Source: Phymatolithon calcareum (lineage: Eukaryota > Rhodophyta > Florideophyceae > Hapalidiales). From it: a stretch of DNA of 64,000 bases. The stretch lies in assembly GCA_977006965.1 (NCBI GenBank), contig OZ345378.1, positions 682,001 to 746,000 on the forward strand. The letters run 5' to 3'. Position numbers and translations under genes: made by a program. Shown here one piece after another: positions 41,684 to 52,614 of this stretch. The notes under the pieces are model-generated. The model ran no database searches and was not told the origin of the DNA. It saw nothing but the letters and a program-made list of their open reading frames with translations. Numbering within the stretch: position 1 is the first letter of the stretch; the number at the start of each line of letters is the position of its first letter.

Positions 41684-42801
41684 GTTGCATGCACCTCAAA
41701 TCGTAGCGCCGGAGAGTCGGGACCGCCGTAATGGGCTGGCAACTTGAGGTACTCTTCTGTCACTGCCGCCATTAGGACTTTGAAGGCTCTGCAGCGAAAC
41801 TCGACCGCGATGACGCTTCACTCTCATGCAGGGACACTGCGATTTCAGTTTTGGAAATATCCGGCAACGCATTACTCGCGTTAAAACCGTAGAAGCATTG
41901 CTTCCTACCTCTGCAGTCAGGTACGGCTCAGGCCAACAAGCTAATATTTGGTAAAATTTCAGGACCTACATCCCCATCTTAGATTTTCACTTTTATTTTT
42001 TATGAGCTTGGGAATCCGAGAAGCTCATTGGACACTTTCTGTTATGGCAGTACATAATTGGCTCAGCAAAAAAAAGTCCTCGCGCCGTGGAAACTTTTTC
42101 TAGAAATTCTCAGCAGAGGGTTCCTTCGAAAATCGGGACAGCTCCTTAAACGCGCAGTTTAAGACCACTTTCTGATCCGTTCTTTGCATTTCGAAAATTA
42201 TTATAGAAAGCCAAGAATGTAGGTTATCCAAAAATCAAAAAAATCAAAGAAAGGGGATGAAATAAGGAGTGTAGAGCACTTTTCGTAATTCTGATTTTGA
42301 AAAAGAATCGTCTACAAAGATGGACAATTATCTCGAAAAGGACTGGATGAATTTCTTATTGCCTCAGTAAAAAGTTTCAAATGGTTGTAGACTAACACAG
42401 GAATACTGCAAATTTGGTAAAATCGAACGTCTAGGTGGCAAAAAAGTTCGCGCCGCGAGACCAAAAGTTTTTTAAAATCGGCAAAGGAACATGCGAAAAA
42501 TATAGTAAAATTCACGTTGCGCCCCGACGAGAAGCTGAAACTGTTCGAAGGAAATACAGTAAGCATTTTTCTGTAATGATTGATTTGAGGCGAACATTGG
42601 AAACTTTTGCAGACTTCATATTTGAAAATATTTCACTTGTTTCTACACATTTTCTTGAAACTGGGGGATGCGGGAAATATCGAAAATTGAGGTAATTTTG
42701 CTTTTACTACTTACTGACGGAGCTGATAATTTTTATCGACCTGCGCAATAAGCAGATAGATTTTGCGGATCATGAATATCCTATCGCCGAGAGCGTGAAC
42801 T
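41684..42801. other. Intergenic region, no gene recognised
   Basis: AT-rich; no credible frame. Confidence 0.45.
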
Positions 42802-43250
42802 GCTGGACCATACGTATGGAATGTTATTGCTGGAGGGACCTTCTTGAGAATTCGATTTTTGCGTCCGCACTACCAGTCTGGAAAAGTCCTCAAATCCAGT
42901 CCGAAACATTTTCACTGGTAATGAGGACGCGGCATAGGTTTGGCGTGGCTGATATGCTTATCTATGGGACATTTTTCTCATAACGATATTTAATTTTCGG
43001 AAGTGGAATTGCTTTTCAACCAGACTTTTCGTGATGTTTCAAGTTTTTGCTCAAAAGTGTGCGAAAACATCTGAAGCGAAAGTTTGCAAATCAACACTCA
43101 GCCACTGAAAACCTATGCCGCGTCCTCGTAACCAGTCCACGAAATAATGACTGGTAATGAGGACTTTCTTGACTGGGTCTATGCCGCGATTTGGATGAAT
43201 TCTCAAGAAGGCCCCTCTGCTGGGACGTGAACAACGTACTCATGTACAAA
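42802..43250. repeat. Foldback inverted repeat, arms of about 150 bp
   Basis: The left arm (about 42802-42955) matches the reverse complement of the right arm (about 43092-43250). Shared blocks include ACCTTCTTGAGAATTC and GAGGACGCGGCATAGGTT. Identity is high in these blocks and lower between them. The spacer is about 135 bp. It may be a foldback transposon. No TSD was identified. Confidence 0.7.
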
Positions 43251-43264
43251 ACCGTGGTATGATA

Positions 43265-43775
43265 CGAAAAGTTACGGATCCGGATTTGCCAAGCGAAAGT
43301 TCGCGAAAGTTTCGCCAAGAACACGTGTCACGAATTTGCCAGAATCGAAACTTTCGCCGAGCGCCACACTTTCATTGGCTATATTCTGCTCAAGACTTGA
43401 GCAACACTCAATTATTTAGCGAAACTTTGTAGTACTCAATGAGATCTGGCGATCCATGTGAAAAAATCTGAAAATGCCTCTCATTTTCCATGCGAAACTT
43501 GCTCTGAGAAATCAAAACTTTCGCGTTTTTTGCGAAACTTTCGACTTTCGCTTGCAACTTTCGCCAGGACGCGGAGCACTTTCTACCCTTTTTGCCAAAA
43601 CTTGATAGTTCCAACATCAGAGAGCAAAGTTTCGCTAAGAACGATGACATTGCAACGCTTCGTCTACAAACTTTCGCCTCGACAAAAACAAGAAAGCGAA
43701 AGTTTCGATGGCCTGTTTTGTCGACGCGAAAGTTTCGCTTGACAAATTTCCCGAGTAGCCGTTTCGTTCCGTAAC
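43265..43775. repeat. Cluster of GCGAAAGTTTCG-like short repeats
   Basis: The motif GCGAAACTTTCG or its complement, and close variants, recurs about a dozen times in roughly 500 bp, on both strands and at irregular spacing. Long frames on both strands are by-products of this composition. No gene is supported. Confidence 0.6.
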
Positions 43776-44229
43776 GCACGTAATCACAAAATGAAACAAG
43801 CCCTCACTGCACCGATATAGATTTGGGAAAAGCAATTGCAAAATACAATATTGTGTATCATATATAGCATCAATTAGAAAAGAAAAGCTCTGCTACGCTA
43901 TTAGTCACATGTTTTCGTTGTTTACGCTGATTCGTTAATTCCCTGAACGTGGTCCATGTTCTTCGTAATATTGGAGTTTCGATTAGGGATGGCTCTCCCG
44001 AAACACTGGCCCGGAGGGCCGTACTTGCCCTCTATCAGTGGCCCTCTAGAGGGGAGGGGCCCTCTTTGACCCTCATTACAGACCTGATTTCGGGCCCCGA
44101 AAAGCCCGAAACTGGGGAGCATTGTTTCATCAGACATCAGTATCGTACGTCAGAAGCACTGGCAGGTTGATTTCTCGTCCTGAATCCGTAGCCCTCAGGC
44201 CATGGGTAGAGGACCATCATGCATGATGC

Positions 44230-45590
44230 CTTCGAACGAGAAGCTGAAGCGGGAAGTGAAGCTGCTGGTGGTCGGGAGAGCGTGGCATTCCTGCGCGACC
44301 CGATCAGCTTCCAGAGGGCGGGGGCGTCGCGGCACGGTGCCGTGTTCTGCACAAGGGTACCGGGGAGACAGACCAGCCAGGTTGCGTCATACGGCGGCGC
44401 AGTGGATGTCGCGCACGCGACGGGCACGGGCGGCAGCGCAATGTATGTGGAGTTACTGGTAGCCCTTGCAGGCGCATGGAAGGAAGCTTCAAAGGCAGCA
44501 GGGCCCCTGCAGTCACCAGTTTCCCTGGGGGTTCCGTACCCTCCAACAGCACCGCGGACGTGAGCACTGCCGTCGCGATGCGCGCATGTGAAGTGCATCA
44601 GTTGGAGGAGGGCAGAGAAAGATTCGTTCTTGTTGTTACTCGCGTTGCCGTTCTCGGGCAAGTAATTCTGCTCCTCTTTGCCGTCCTGTTCATCTTCCAG
44701 CGAGCACCGATTTTTAACAATGCAATTCCGCCAAAAATTGCACGGCTTGACGGTGTCAGTGAGGTAAGGAATTCGACGCAGCAGTTCGTGTGTTGTTCGC
44801 CTCGCGAGTCGCCTTCGGTTTAAGGGCTGAGCATCCCAGCACCGTTCGACAAAGAAACTGGCGCGATTCAAGCAAGTTAACCAGGTTCGAGCTGCAAAGC
44901 AGGGATCTGCGGCGGCGAGTACCGGGCGCCAGCTTCGCGCCGGCGGTGCTGTTTCCATTACCAAGACCACTGACGTGAGCACCATCACTGTCGCGGTGCA
45001 GCATCCGATGCACAGTCCTCAGAGGCGAGCAGAGATGTCTTCGAGCTCGCTGTTGCTGGCGTTGCCGTTGTTATCCTTCCGCACCTCGGGCAAGTACGTA
45101 TGCTTCTCTCTGCGGCCCTGTTCATCTTCCACTGCACGCTAGTTCTGGTCAATGCAATTATACGGACACTTGTGCAGCCTGACGGTCTCAATGAGCTGAA
45201 AGCTCGGCTCAGTAGTTCGTGTTCTTTTAGAGTCGCGCCTTTCCCTAGTTTTAAGGGCTGATAATTCCCACCCCAGTCAGCTAAATGGACAAAGAAACTG
45301 GCGCGATTCATGCAAGTTAACGTGCTTCGAGCTGCAGGCCAGGGATCTGCGGCGGCGACTGCCGGGCCCCGGCTCCGCACCGGCGGTGATGTTTCCATTA
45401 CCAAGACCACTGACGTGAGCACTATCTCTGTCGCGGTGTATCACGCGCTGTACAGAGGTCAGAGGAGAGCAGATATGGCTTCGAGCTCGCTGTTGCTGGC
45501 ATTGCCGTTGATGAACTTTCGAACCTTGAGCAAGTACTTCAGCGCGCGAGTCCACGCCCCTGCTACCTACGGGTGATGTCGTACAAGTTA
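44230..45590. repeat. Internal tandem repeat of the hAT element, period 415-440 bp
   Basis: The landmark GACGTGAGCAC recurs at 44557, 44972 and 45412, with similar flanking sequence (CTGTCGCGGTG..., CGAGCTCGCTGTTGCTGGC). The first copy is the most diverged. The long minus-strand frames across this block follow the repeat and show no known domain. Confidence 0.75.
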
Positions 45591-45714
45591 TCTTGAGTCA
45601 TCTGAGAGGGCTCTTTCAAAACATTTTTTCCTTCAGTTTGCGTGTTCATTTCAACTGTACGGTTGCCATATCGCCCTCTAGCATAGCATATTAGAATGAC
45701 TGTACAGATTTTCA

Positions 45715-46071
45715 TTGACGACACCCGGTCTAGCAAACTGTCCTGTTCGTACCTCACCCATAAAATTGGATACAGCTGTCGTGCATCCATTCATTGTTAA
45801 AGAGGCAGCGCCGGCTTCCGTTCCGCAAGCTACAGAGCATGCACAAATGGTCACCGTGCAATGTGACATCGAGTATCGTGGGCATGAGGTCTTCGAAAGT
45901 CACATTTTTGGACGGAAAAGAATTCAATCTACAAGTAGAGTTTCCGTTCGCAAGAAAGAGTGGCGAAGGAAAGATGGAAACCGCGAGAAAGAAAGGGTAA
46001 AAGAGAGGAAGAGAAACAAAATGAAGCTAATTGCTGAAACACCTGAGCAGCGTTTGCGGAGAAAAGGATGA
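45715..46071 (+). CDS. Small unknown frame inside the hAT element
   Basis: 118 codons. The first half looks protein-like (PIKLDTAVVHPFIVKEAAPASVPQ) and the second half is highly basic (KERVKERKRNKMK). It lies on the opposite strand to the transposase. Not recognised; it may be captured sequence or chance. Confidence 0.25.
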   Translation: MTTPGLANCPVRTSPIKLDTAVVHPFIVKEAAPASVPQATEHAQMVTVQCDIEYRGHEVFESHIFGRKRIQSTSRVSVRKKEWRRKDGNREKERVKERKRNKMKLIAETPEQRLRRKG

Positions 46072-46206
46072 AAGCACAAGATTGAAAGGACAAAATTTAG
46101 CAAAGCAAGAATCTTATCGCCGTGTGCAACAGAGGCGGAATGAACACCCTAACGGCTCTTCGTCAAGACTGTAGAAGACAGAATATCGTGAAAACTAATA
46201 TGAAAT

Positions 46207-46572
46207 ATGTTGAAGTTCGTGAACACATATAATTTTGAAGAAAAAGAGAAAGGATTTCGTCGTCTGCCATCCTCTGAAGACAGTATAATACGCATAGCAT
46301 ATGCTGGAGGTAAGCCAGTTAGAGTGAATGAAGCTTGGACATTTCTCAGAGCTCGTTTTCGTCTACATAAAGAACTGAGCTTCGGACCTGTCCCAGATCT
46401 GTCCTACCGCAAGCTAGTTTCATTTTTAACTAAATTGTTGAGGGAGTTCAATCTTAATGAGTCAGTGACATATGGAGATGTACTATTCGCTCCTTCCAAA
46501 TCTTTCACTGCTAACAAACCATTCTGTCTTGTTTACAGCACTTTTTCAGTGATGAAGATTTCAATACGTTGA
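46207..46572 (+). CDS. Second small unknown frame inside the hAT element
   Basis: 121 codons with mixed charged and hydrophobic composition (RIAYAGGKPVRVNEAWTFLRARFRL). It lies 3' of and opposite to the transposase. No family recognised. hAT elements occasionally carry extra genes, but this is not evidence enough. Confidence 0.3.
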   Translation: MLKFVNTYNFEEKEKGFRRLPSSEDSIIRIAYAGGKPVRVNEAWTFLRARFRLHKELSFGPVPDLSYRKLVSFLTKLLREFNLNESVTYGDVLFAPSKSFTANKPFCLVYSTFSVMKISIR

Positions 46573-46841
46573 CTGACGTAATCGAAAGGGAAGAAGTCTT
46601 CAATGCAGTGGCCACATTGAAAACAGAGCTCTTCGAAAAAAGTTTGAGCACCGTGAATTTGCTCATATGCGCTCCAGTGTAAGCGCAAAATCATCATTAA
46701 GAAAACCAAAGCGCAGATAATTATCTTTCCGGATAGCGTCGATGCTAACATCGATCAAAAATCTCTTTCAGTTCTCTACTTCGTTGACAACAACACATTA
46801 GCCAGTTTATTTCAATTCGAAGGAAGAAAGGTAGCTTGTAT

Positions 46842-49193
46842 TTAAGGTTCCTGGAACGTCGGAATGTAGCCGATAACACGCTTGAAATGACCTACTTTAA
46901 GTATCATCTCTGTGTGTTCGGGAGTTAATCGCGATCGATTGCTCTGTCTGACATTTCCCGCACTGCTGAACACCCTCTCTGAAGCTGTTGATGTAACAGG
47001 GGGGGTTAGCACAAGGCGGGCTATTGCTGAAAGAATTGGCAGCTTGTCTTGCTTCTTCCAGAACGCCAATGGACAGTCCGACACTGTTCCAACTTCAAGC
47101 ATCTTGTAAATTTGGAATTCTGTTTCCAGCATTTTGCCGAAACTTTTCGGAGCAGTTTCGTTTGGATTGGTTAGGAACGCGTCACTTAGGAGATTTCGAC
47201 TTCCTGTTCGGTGCTCCTCTTCCTGTACCGGAGCAGACGTGAGATCGGCAAGGCTCGGATTCAGATGACAGCAAATCTTCGCCACGGCAAGGAGAGCGTC
47301 TTTGTCCGAATTCCTGTAGGGTCCTAAAATTTTGACCTGCTCCATTTGGCGATAAAAAGGGAAGAGAAGTGCAGCAACCTGAGAGAAGATCTCAGACCAT
47401 GTACATTCAGAAAAGTTTTTCTTCCTTCTCGAGAGAACGCCCTCGCGCAAAACAGATGATAAATGGTGCGCTGGTGTACCTGGCTGAGTAGAATTGTTCA
47501 GGTTCGTCAGATGAAACACAACGGAAGCCAAGACAGGATCATGACGGTACATAGAGGGCGTCTTTTCGGTCCCCAAAATTGTCGTGGCTTCCTCAATGTG
47601 ATCCAGGGCGGCGACACAGTCTTCCAAAGCCTGGTTCTCTGCCGCCGTTAGAGGAAGGCCAGGGCGCAGGGACTTGAACTGGAACTTCTCTCTGTAGAGT
47701 CGGGCAGTTGCCTTGTCGATGAAGCTCTGAAGCTTCATGAATCTGCGAAGCATGAACAATGTTGATCCCCATCGCGTGCGCACATCAAGAGCGGCCCGTA
47801 GAGGAGACATTCCGACTTGAACTTGCTCCGCTCGCAGGAACGAAGCGCCAGTTGCAGACATTCTGTAGAATTTGCACGTTTTGCGCACATTGGCAATAGC
47901 AGAGTTAATAATCCTACTGTTGAGAGCCTTCTTCACGGTCAACTGAAGCGTGTGCGCAGCACAGGGCTGCCTGTTGAAAAAGAGCTGCAGTGGGATTTGT
48001 GACGCAGTCGTAGTCGCAGGTACCATTTCCCAAAGTTCTCGCATGAAAGCTTCCGCTTCAGACACAAAATCCTCTTCCCCGCCAACTTCGAGAATAGCAG
48101 AGGAGCTACTCTGGGGCTCATTCTCGTCAGCATCTTCGTGCTCGCTGTGTTCCTCGCCTTTGCCCTCGTCGTCGGGCTCATTGTCGGTGACATGCTCCCC
48201 TAGGAAGAGCCTATCATCAGCGATTTCAGATAAGCGTAACTGCTCTTCCGCGGTAAGGCGCACTTGTTTCTTCGCGTTCGCTGCGTTGTCGACACTCAAA
48301 AAGATCATCTTCCTTAGTAGATGATACTTCTGGCAGGTATGTACGAGGAAACGGGACAGTACTGCTCCAGTATGACGTCCCGCTATTTTGGAACACGCAA
48401 GCAAATGTGAACAGTAATTCCAATTCGCATCAATGAAGTGCACAGTCAACGAACAGTACGACGTCCCATTGCTGTCCGTCCATGCATCCGTTGTGCCTGC
48501 AGCAAACTGAACTTTGCTCAAGCGGCGCCTCAACTCATCATCAATTCCTTTTTCCGCCTTCCGCAGCGCCAGGAGAACCATTTTTCTCGTTACAAAATTG
48601 TAGCGTGGTGCAATTTCTCGCAGAATTTTCTTGAAGCCATCATCTTCCACGATAGAGAGTGGACGCGCACTAGTCGCAATCCATTCTGCACAGCTTTGGA
48701 TCAGACGAGTCTGCTTCTGACTTTGCTTTCCAAGTTTGGAATGCTTCACCGACTTGAACAAAGATGGAATAGATTTCGAAGGGCCCGATTTCTTTGCTTG
48801 CTCATACTGCAGGGATGTGTTGACCGTACTATGCTGACTGTTAAAGTGGCGCTCGATGTTGGTCGGACCCTTCCCGACTGAGCCAACAATGTAACATAAC
48901 TTGCAACGGTAGAGTAGCTTGGACTTGTTCGACGTTTTGGACAATAAGGCATTTGTTAGGACCCATGAGTAGATCGGATTCACCGATTTCCCGGCATACG
49001 GTCCCCACTGACTTACCGAGGGAGATTCGTTTTGGCCGACGATGTGCGGTATGATGGACTGTGGTACATTAGTGTATTGTTGAGCAGATTGTACAGACTG
49101 CGATGGTCCGGGTTGTGCCTGCAGTACCCCAGCCAAGAAGCCTGCAGATACGATATCGTTCGAAGAAGCTGCGGGAAAAGATCTCTCTGTCAT
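46842..49193 (-). CDS. hAT-family transposase
   Basis: 783 residues from the first ATG (MTERSFPAASS) at 49193; the frame opens 22 codons earlier at a TTG. The N-terminal BED zinc finger (CKLC...RHFNSQH, about 97-121) should bind the element ends. The RNase H-like catalytic core keeps all three acidic residues: Asp in GTTDAWTD (about 236), Asp in LSVDNAAN (about 302) and Glu in TASERVFSSAG (about 738). The CAAHTLQL and RWGST landmarks lie between them. An acidic insert (DDEGKGEEHSEHEDADENE) sits in the middle. The C-terminal hAT dimerisation region (TASERVFSSAGNVRQSNRSRL) is intact. It should excise and insert the parent element, and could mobilise the 418-bp MITE. Uninterrupted over its full length. 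Confidence 0.95.
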   Translation of the reverse strand: MTERSFPAASSNDIVSAGFLAGVLQAQPGPSQSVQSAQQYTNVPQSIIPHIVGQNESPSVSQWGPYAGKSVNPIYSWVLTNALLSKTSNKSKLLYRCKLCYIVGSVGKGPTNIERHFNSQHSTVNTSLQYEQAKKSGPSKSIPSLFKSVKHSKLGKQSQKQTRLIQSCAEWIATSARPLSIVEDDGFKKILREIAPRYNFVTRKMVLLALRKAEKGIDDELRRRLSKVQFAAGTTDAWTDSNGTSYCSLTVHFIDANWNYCSHLLACSKIAGRHTGAVLSRFLVHTCQKYHLLRKMIFLSVDNAANAKKQVRLTAEEQLRLSEIADDRLFLGEHVTDNEPDDEGKGEEHSEHEDADENEPQSSSSAILEVGGEEDFVSEAEAFMRELWEMVPATTTASQIPLQLFFNRQPCAAHTLQLTVKKALNSRIINSAIANVRKTCKFYRMSATGASFLRAEQVQVGMSPLRAALDVRTRWGSTLFMLRRFMKLQSFIDKATARLYREKFQFKSLRPGLPLTAAENQALEDCVAALDHIEEATTILGTEKTPSMYRHDPVLASVVFHLTNLNNSTQPGTPAHHLSSVLREGVLSRRKKNFSECTWSEIFSQVAALLFPFYRQMEQVKILGPYRNSDKDALLAVAKICCHLNPSLADLTSAPVQEEEHRTGSRNLLSDAFLTNPNETAPKSFGKMLETEFQIYKMLEVGTVSDCPLAFWKKQDKLPILSAIARLVLTPPVTSTASERVFSSAGNVRQSNRSRLTPEHTEMILKVGHFKRVIGYIPTFQEP

Positions 49194-49530
49194 CTTCCTC
49201 CGTTGGACATGCACAGCGATGAAGCTAACGCTGCGTCCACGTTTCTGTATACTGTACAATTCTGTCCATATTCTAATATCATAAGCACTTCGTTGTCATA
49301 AGAATATCATAAGCCCGAAAGGGGCCCTCTACTTGGCGCGAGGGAGAGGGCAAAATCCCCTCTTTGAGGTAAAAAAGGGCCCATTTCGGGGAGGGGCCCT
49401 TTCGGGAGGGCCATCCCTAGTTTCGATATTTCCTGCACCCTCCTGGGTGCAGTCCGGTCGGTGCAAACGACATAATTAAAATTTTCATCCAGTTTATGAG
49501 CATTGTTTCGGCCAGTGAGAGCGCTTCAAA

Positions 49531-49616
49531 GATGGGAAATTGTGGGCTCGCAGGCTCGCGCAGTACCATAACTTTAGTTTCAAATTTAATTAATTTTATT
49601 TAATTTTAGCCAGGTC
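49531..49616 (+). repeat. Dispersed AT-rich repeat, copy 1 (left part)
   Basis: GTGGGCTCG...CTCGCGCAGTACCATAACTTTAGTTT matches 61472-61560. The match resumes after 51594, so the TIR element between them was inserted into this repeat. Confidence 0.75.
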
Positions 49617-51593
49617 TAGTGTCTATTTGACGAACCCCCTCAATTGAGGGGCGATTTGAAAGCTCGAAAAAATCCATAAAACAAATTCGAAACAGATCGC
49701 TCATGCCATATTCGTAAAGCCTGGCTTATGTTCTGTTCGAGGAGTACCCACAATACTACCTTAAATTCGCTTCGTTCGGCGCTAGCAACGAAAATATGTT
49801 GGCCGCTCAGAAGTACCAGACCTGCCATTCCAGGAGAAAAACACCGCCCGCGCGCGGTCGGTACATCAGTACATACCAAGGCAGCATCGGTAAACGGTCT
49901 CGCAGAGTGCTCCAGACTACGCGGAGCCTTTTCGAAGTCAAAAACGATGGGTGGTATGGTTCAGAATGTACTCGGGGAAAAAATCAATGGTCGCGCGAGC
50001 ATGTCACATTGCGTGAAATGGGTCTTAATTCGTCATCCTTTGAAGAAGACTACGATTAAGACAGTCAGTATTGTCAACGTCAAGGCAAAGAACGCTAACG
50101 ATGACATTCCAGACGCTGAGCAGCTTGAACCGAGCCAACACAGGCAAAAGCGCGGTATCGCCCAGGCCTGCTTACAGTGATCATCTTTGCCCATCTTCAT
50201 CGCAAAACGCCTGTTTATCGTCTACAGTCGCGATCACATGCTCCTCAGAATGGCACACAGACTTCGAGACAACCTTCAGAAGCTCTAAACGCCCTCTTCC
50301 GAGCTCTCTCGCCGAAGTCTTACAGGGCCCTTGGGACCAATCATCGCACCGCGAACTTGATGCCATCACGCCCGAGCGCGAGCCGAATACTAGCGCTCAT
50401 TGGGTGCCAAGGTACAACCGGAAAGTTCTATGTCCGTTCTAGGGACGATTTTCCTCTCAGTTTTAGAAACTTCGCACTCTAAACGGAGACTTCTTATCCG
50501 AGAACTGTGGTACTGGACTTCATTCGAAGTACGATTGCGTGGTGACGATGTGTCCCCAAGTTACCTGGGAAAACTTGCTGCTTGGACGTCCGTTAAGCTA
50601 AGAAGAAAGGGTCGAAAAGAGACTACACTGACAGAGCCTATTAGGTTTTTCGAAATACTCGTCCTCATGGCAAAAGCTGAGTTCGGCGCTGAGAGCGCTT
50701 TCTGGAAGTCTACCAGGCCGAAGAAATATTTCCCGGCCCTTCTTCTTTAAAAACTGGGATGACGTGGCCGAATACCTCCGATTGATTTCTTTAAGAGTGC
50801 AATCAAGTGAATTAGGCGACATGTATTCTGTGCAGTACCGCTGGTCGCTCGGTCAAGATTCAGTCGATCCCATGAGGGACCACAGAAAGCACACTGTGTC
50901 AAAGAGATTTTGAAGGCGAGATGGCCCACGTAATGGCAGTTCTGTGCTGCCTTGTGGCCGCGTATGTCGGTATAAGGCGCATTGCATCTGCGGATTCATA
51001 CTTGGTGAGTCCTGACTCTGCAGAGACTCAACAGTGCGCCTATAGTTCATAGGGGTCATCTAACTCTTCTGGCGATTTTCTAGGTTGTTAGCTGGCTGTT
51101 ATTCTCTGGTGCCCATGCAGAGTGCCGGCAGCACATGACGCAGCGAAGGTTTTGTGAAGTGCCGGGCGAGAAGCTCATCGAGAGCATTTGACACGCGCAT
51201 TACTTGTCGACGTTCAGTCGCCCCAGAGCGTACATTTGAATTCGAGAGCAGTGTTGGACGCCACGTTACCCTAAGAAAAATAAAAGGATGACTGCAGAGG
51301 TCATGATGACTACTTTTGTTGTGCAAAACAACTGCAGAGCTTGAAAATGCAAGACCTCGACCATTGTGTGCTCCCCATGTAATGCGCTTGATAGTGCCAC
51401 AATATACATTAGCGACACTTCTACTGTTAGGAACTTCTTCACTATGCATGCTGAAGACCTCTATGAGCTTGGCGCTGTTGATGCGCTTGATAGCGAGAAG
51501 CTTTCATGTGCAAAAAATTAATTGAATCTTATTCCCTCAATTGAGGGAAAAGTGCCCCTCAATTGAGGGAAAATTTCCGTCAAATAGACACTA
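49617..51593. mobile_element. TIR transposon (non-autonomous), TA target duplication
   Basis: The perfect 16-bp terminal pairs TAGTGTCTATTTGACG (49617-49632) and CGTCAAATAGACACTA (51578-51593) include a TA at each outer end. A second inner motif, CCCTCAATTGAGGGG, occurs near both ends. The paralogous empty site near 61575 reads CAGGTCAAGAGGTA, so TA is the likely duplication. The element proper is then 49619-51591, as in Tc1/mariner-like families. Interior frames (for example 49728-50180 plus and 51099-51449 minus) have no transposase motif. It is related to the element starting at 26855. Confidence 0.88.
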
Positions 51594-52614
51594 GAGGTAC
51601 TTCTCACACTGAGTGTCTGCAAATATATTCTATTCCGTTTACGATTTACGACAACCTCGATTGTGTCAAATTGCCTCTGTGAATAGTCCCAATCTAAAAT
51701 ATTGCAATTTATTGTAAATGTGGCTCGCTACGCAACGGGAGCTTAAAAGGCACCTTGATTCCGGCTGTTCTTGCTTTGCTCACCGTCCTACAACTTAATG
51801 AGTATAGTTGAGGCTCATATTAATCGCCATTGCGACTCTCCTTTCTTCTTCTCTTATCGATGAAGGCTTGAGCGTCACTTGCTGCATGGTAATGTGCCCC
51901 ATTTCCCCAGTCGCCCAAGTTTGTCTTCCAAAAGTGACAGATTCCTTGGAATTCTTCCCATGAACGATTGGACACAACGGTTTCTATGAGAGCTTCATTT
52001 TAGGGTAAGGACCAGTGGGTCTTTGCCGACGCCGAGGAGTGGATTCTTCTTGAATATCCTTCTTCGTCTTTTTTCCATTCTAGCTGTATAGTCTTTTTGG
52101 ACGTTCTTTTTCAATCTTCTGATCCATATCCCAATCCTTTATCATTTGCTGCACGCTCTCGATTTCTACGTCTTTGCCAAATTCCTTTTCGATCTCATGA
52201 CTGTACTAATCAGAGGGTATGAAGCTTCGCACCGGGTCATTCCATGCGATCATGTACGCTATCATGTTCTGTAGTTCTATTGTGCGGAAATGACAAGAGC
52301 CGCACGCCGCAACCAATTTATGGAGTAATAATGGCATTTGAGATCCTGTACGTCCCGTTCGACGAGGTGCGGACACGACGAAGCCTTTTTTTAGAAACTC
52401 TGTGGCACTGGACTGCTGACTGTTTGAAGGATATTGTTTTTCAACTCATTACGGAAATTTTTATTTCCTCCAGAGATCCAAAAGAAGTCCAAGGAGAGCA
52501 CGCTTTTCGGCTCCTATTCTGGCAATGAAAAGTGGAGGTGGACAGCAAGGAAAGGCAGAAACATACAAAGGTCGACAGAGGCCATTGGAAGAGGAAGCGA
52601 TTCGATAGTCTCTT
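51594..52614. other. No gene recognised
   Basis: Starts with the second half of the dispersed repeat (similar to about 61575-61650). The rest has no credible frame. Confidence 0.45.

Larger units (their letters stand above)
43976..49427 (-). mobile_element. hAT transposon, 5436 bp, apparently autonomous, with 8-bp TSD
   Basis: The element is 43984-49419, flanked by perfect GTTTCGAT duplications (43976-43983 and 49420-49427). The termini are TAGGGATGGCTCTCCCGAAA and TTTCGGGAGGGCCATCCCTA, with GC-rich subterminal CCC/GGG blocks. It encodes a full-length hAT transposase on the minus strand, carries internal 415-440-bp tandem repeats, and has a deleted relative at 27276-27693. The perfect TSD and intact coding frame suggest recent movement. 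Confidence 0.96.

Noticed and set aside
44137-45422. Long minus-strand frames across the hAT tandem repeats
   Set aside because: They follow the repeat composition, change frame between units and show no domain.
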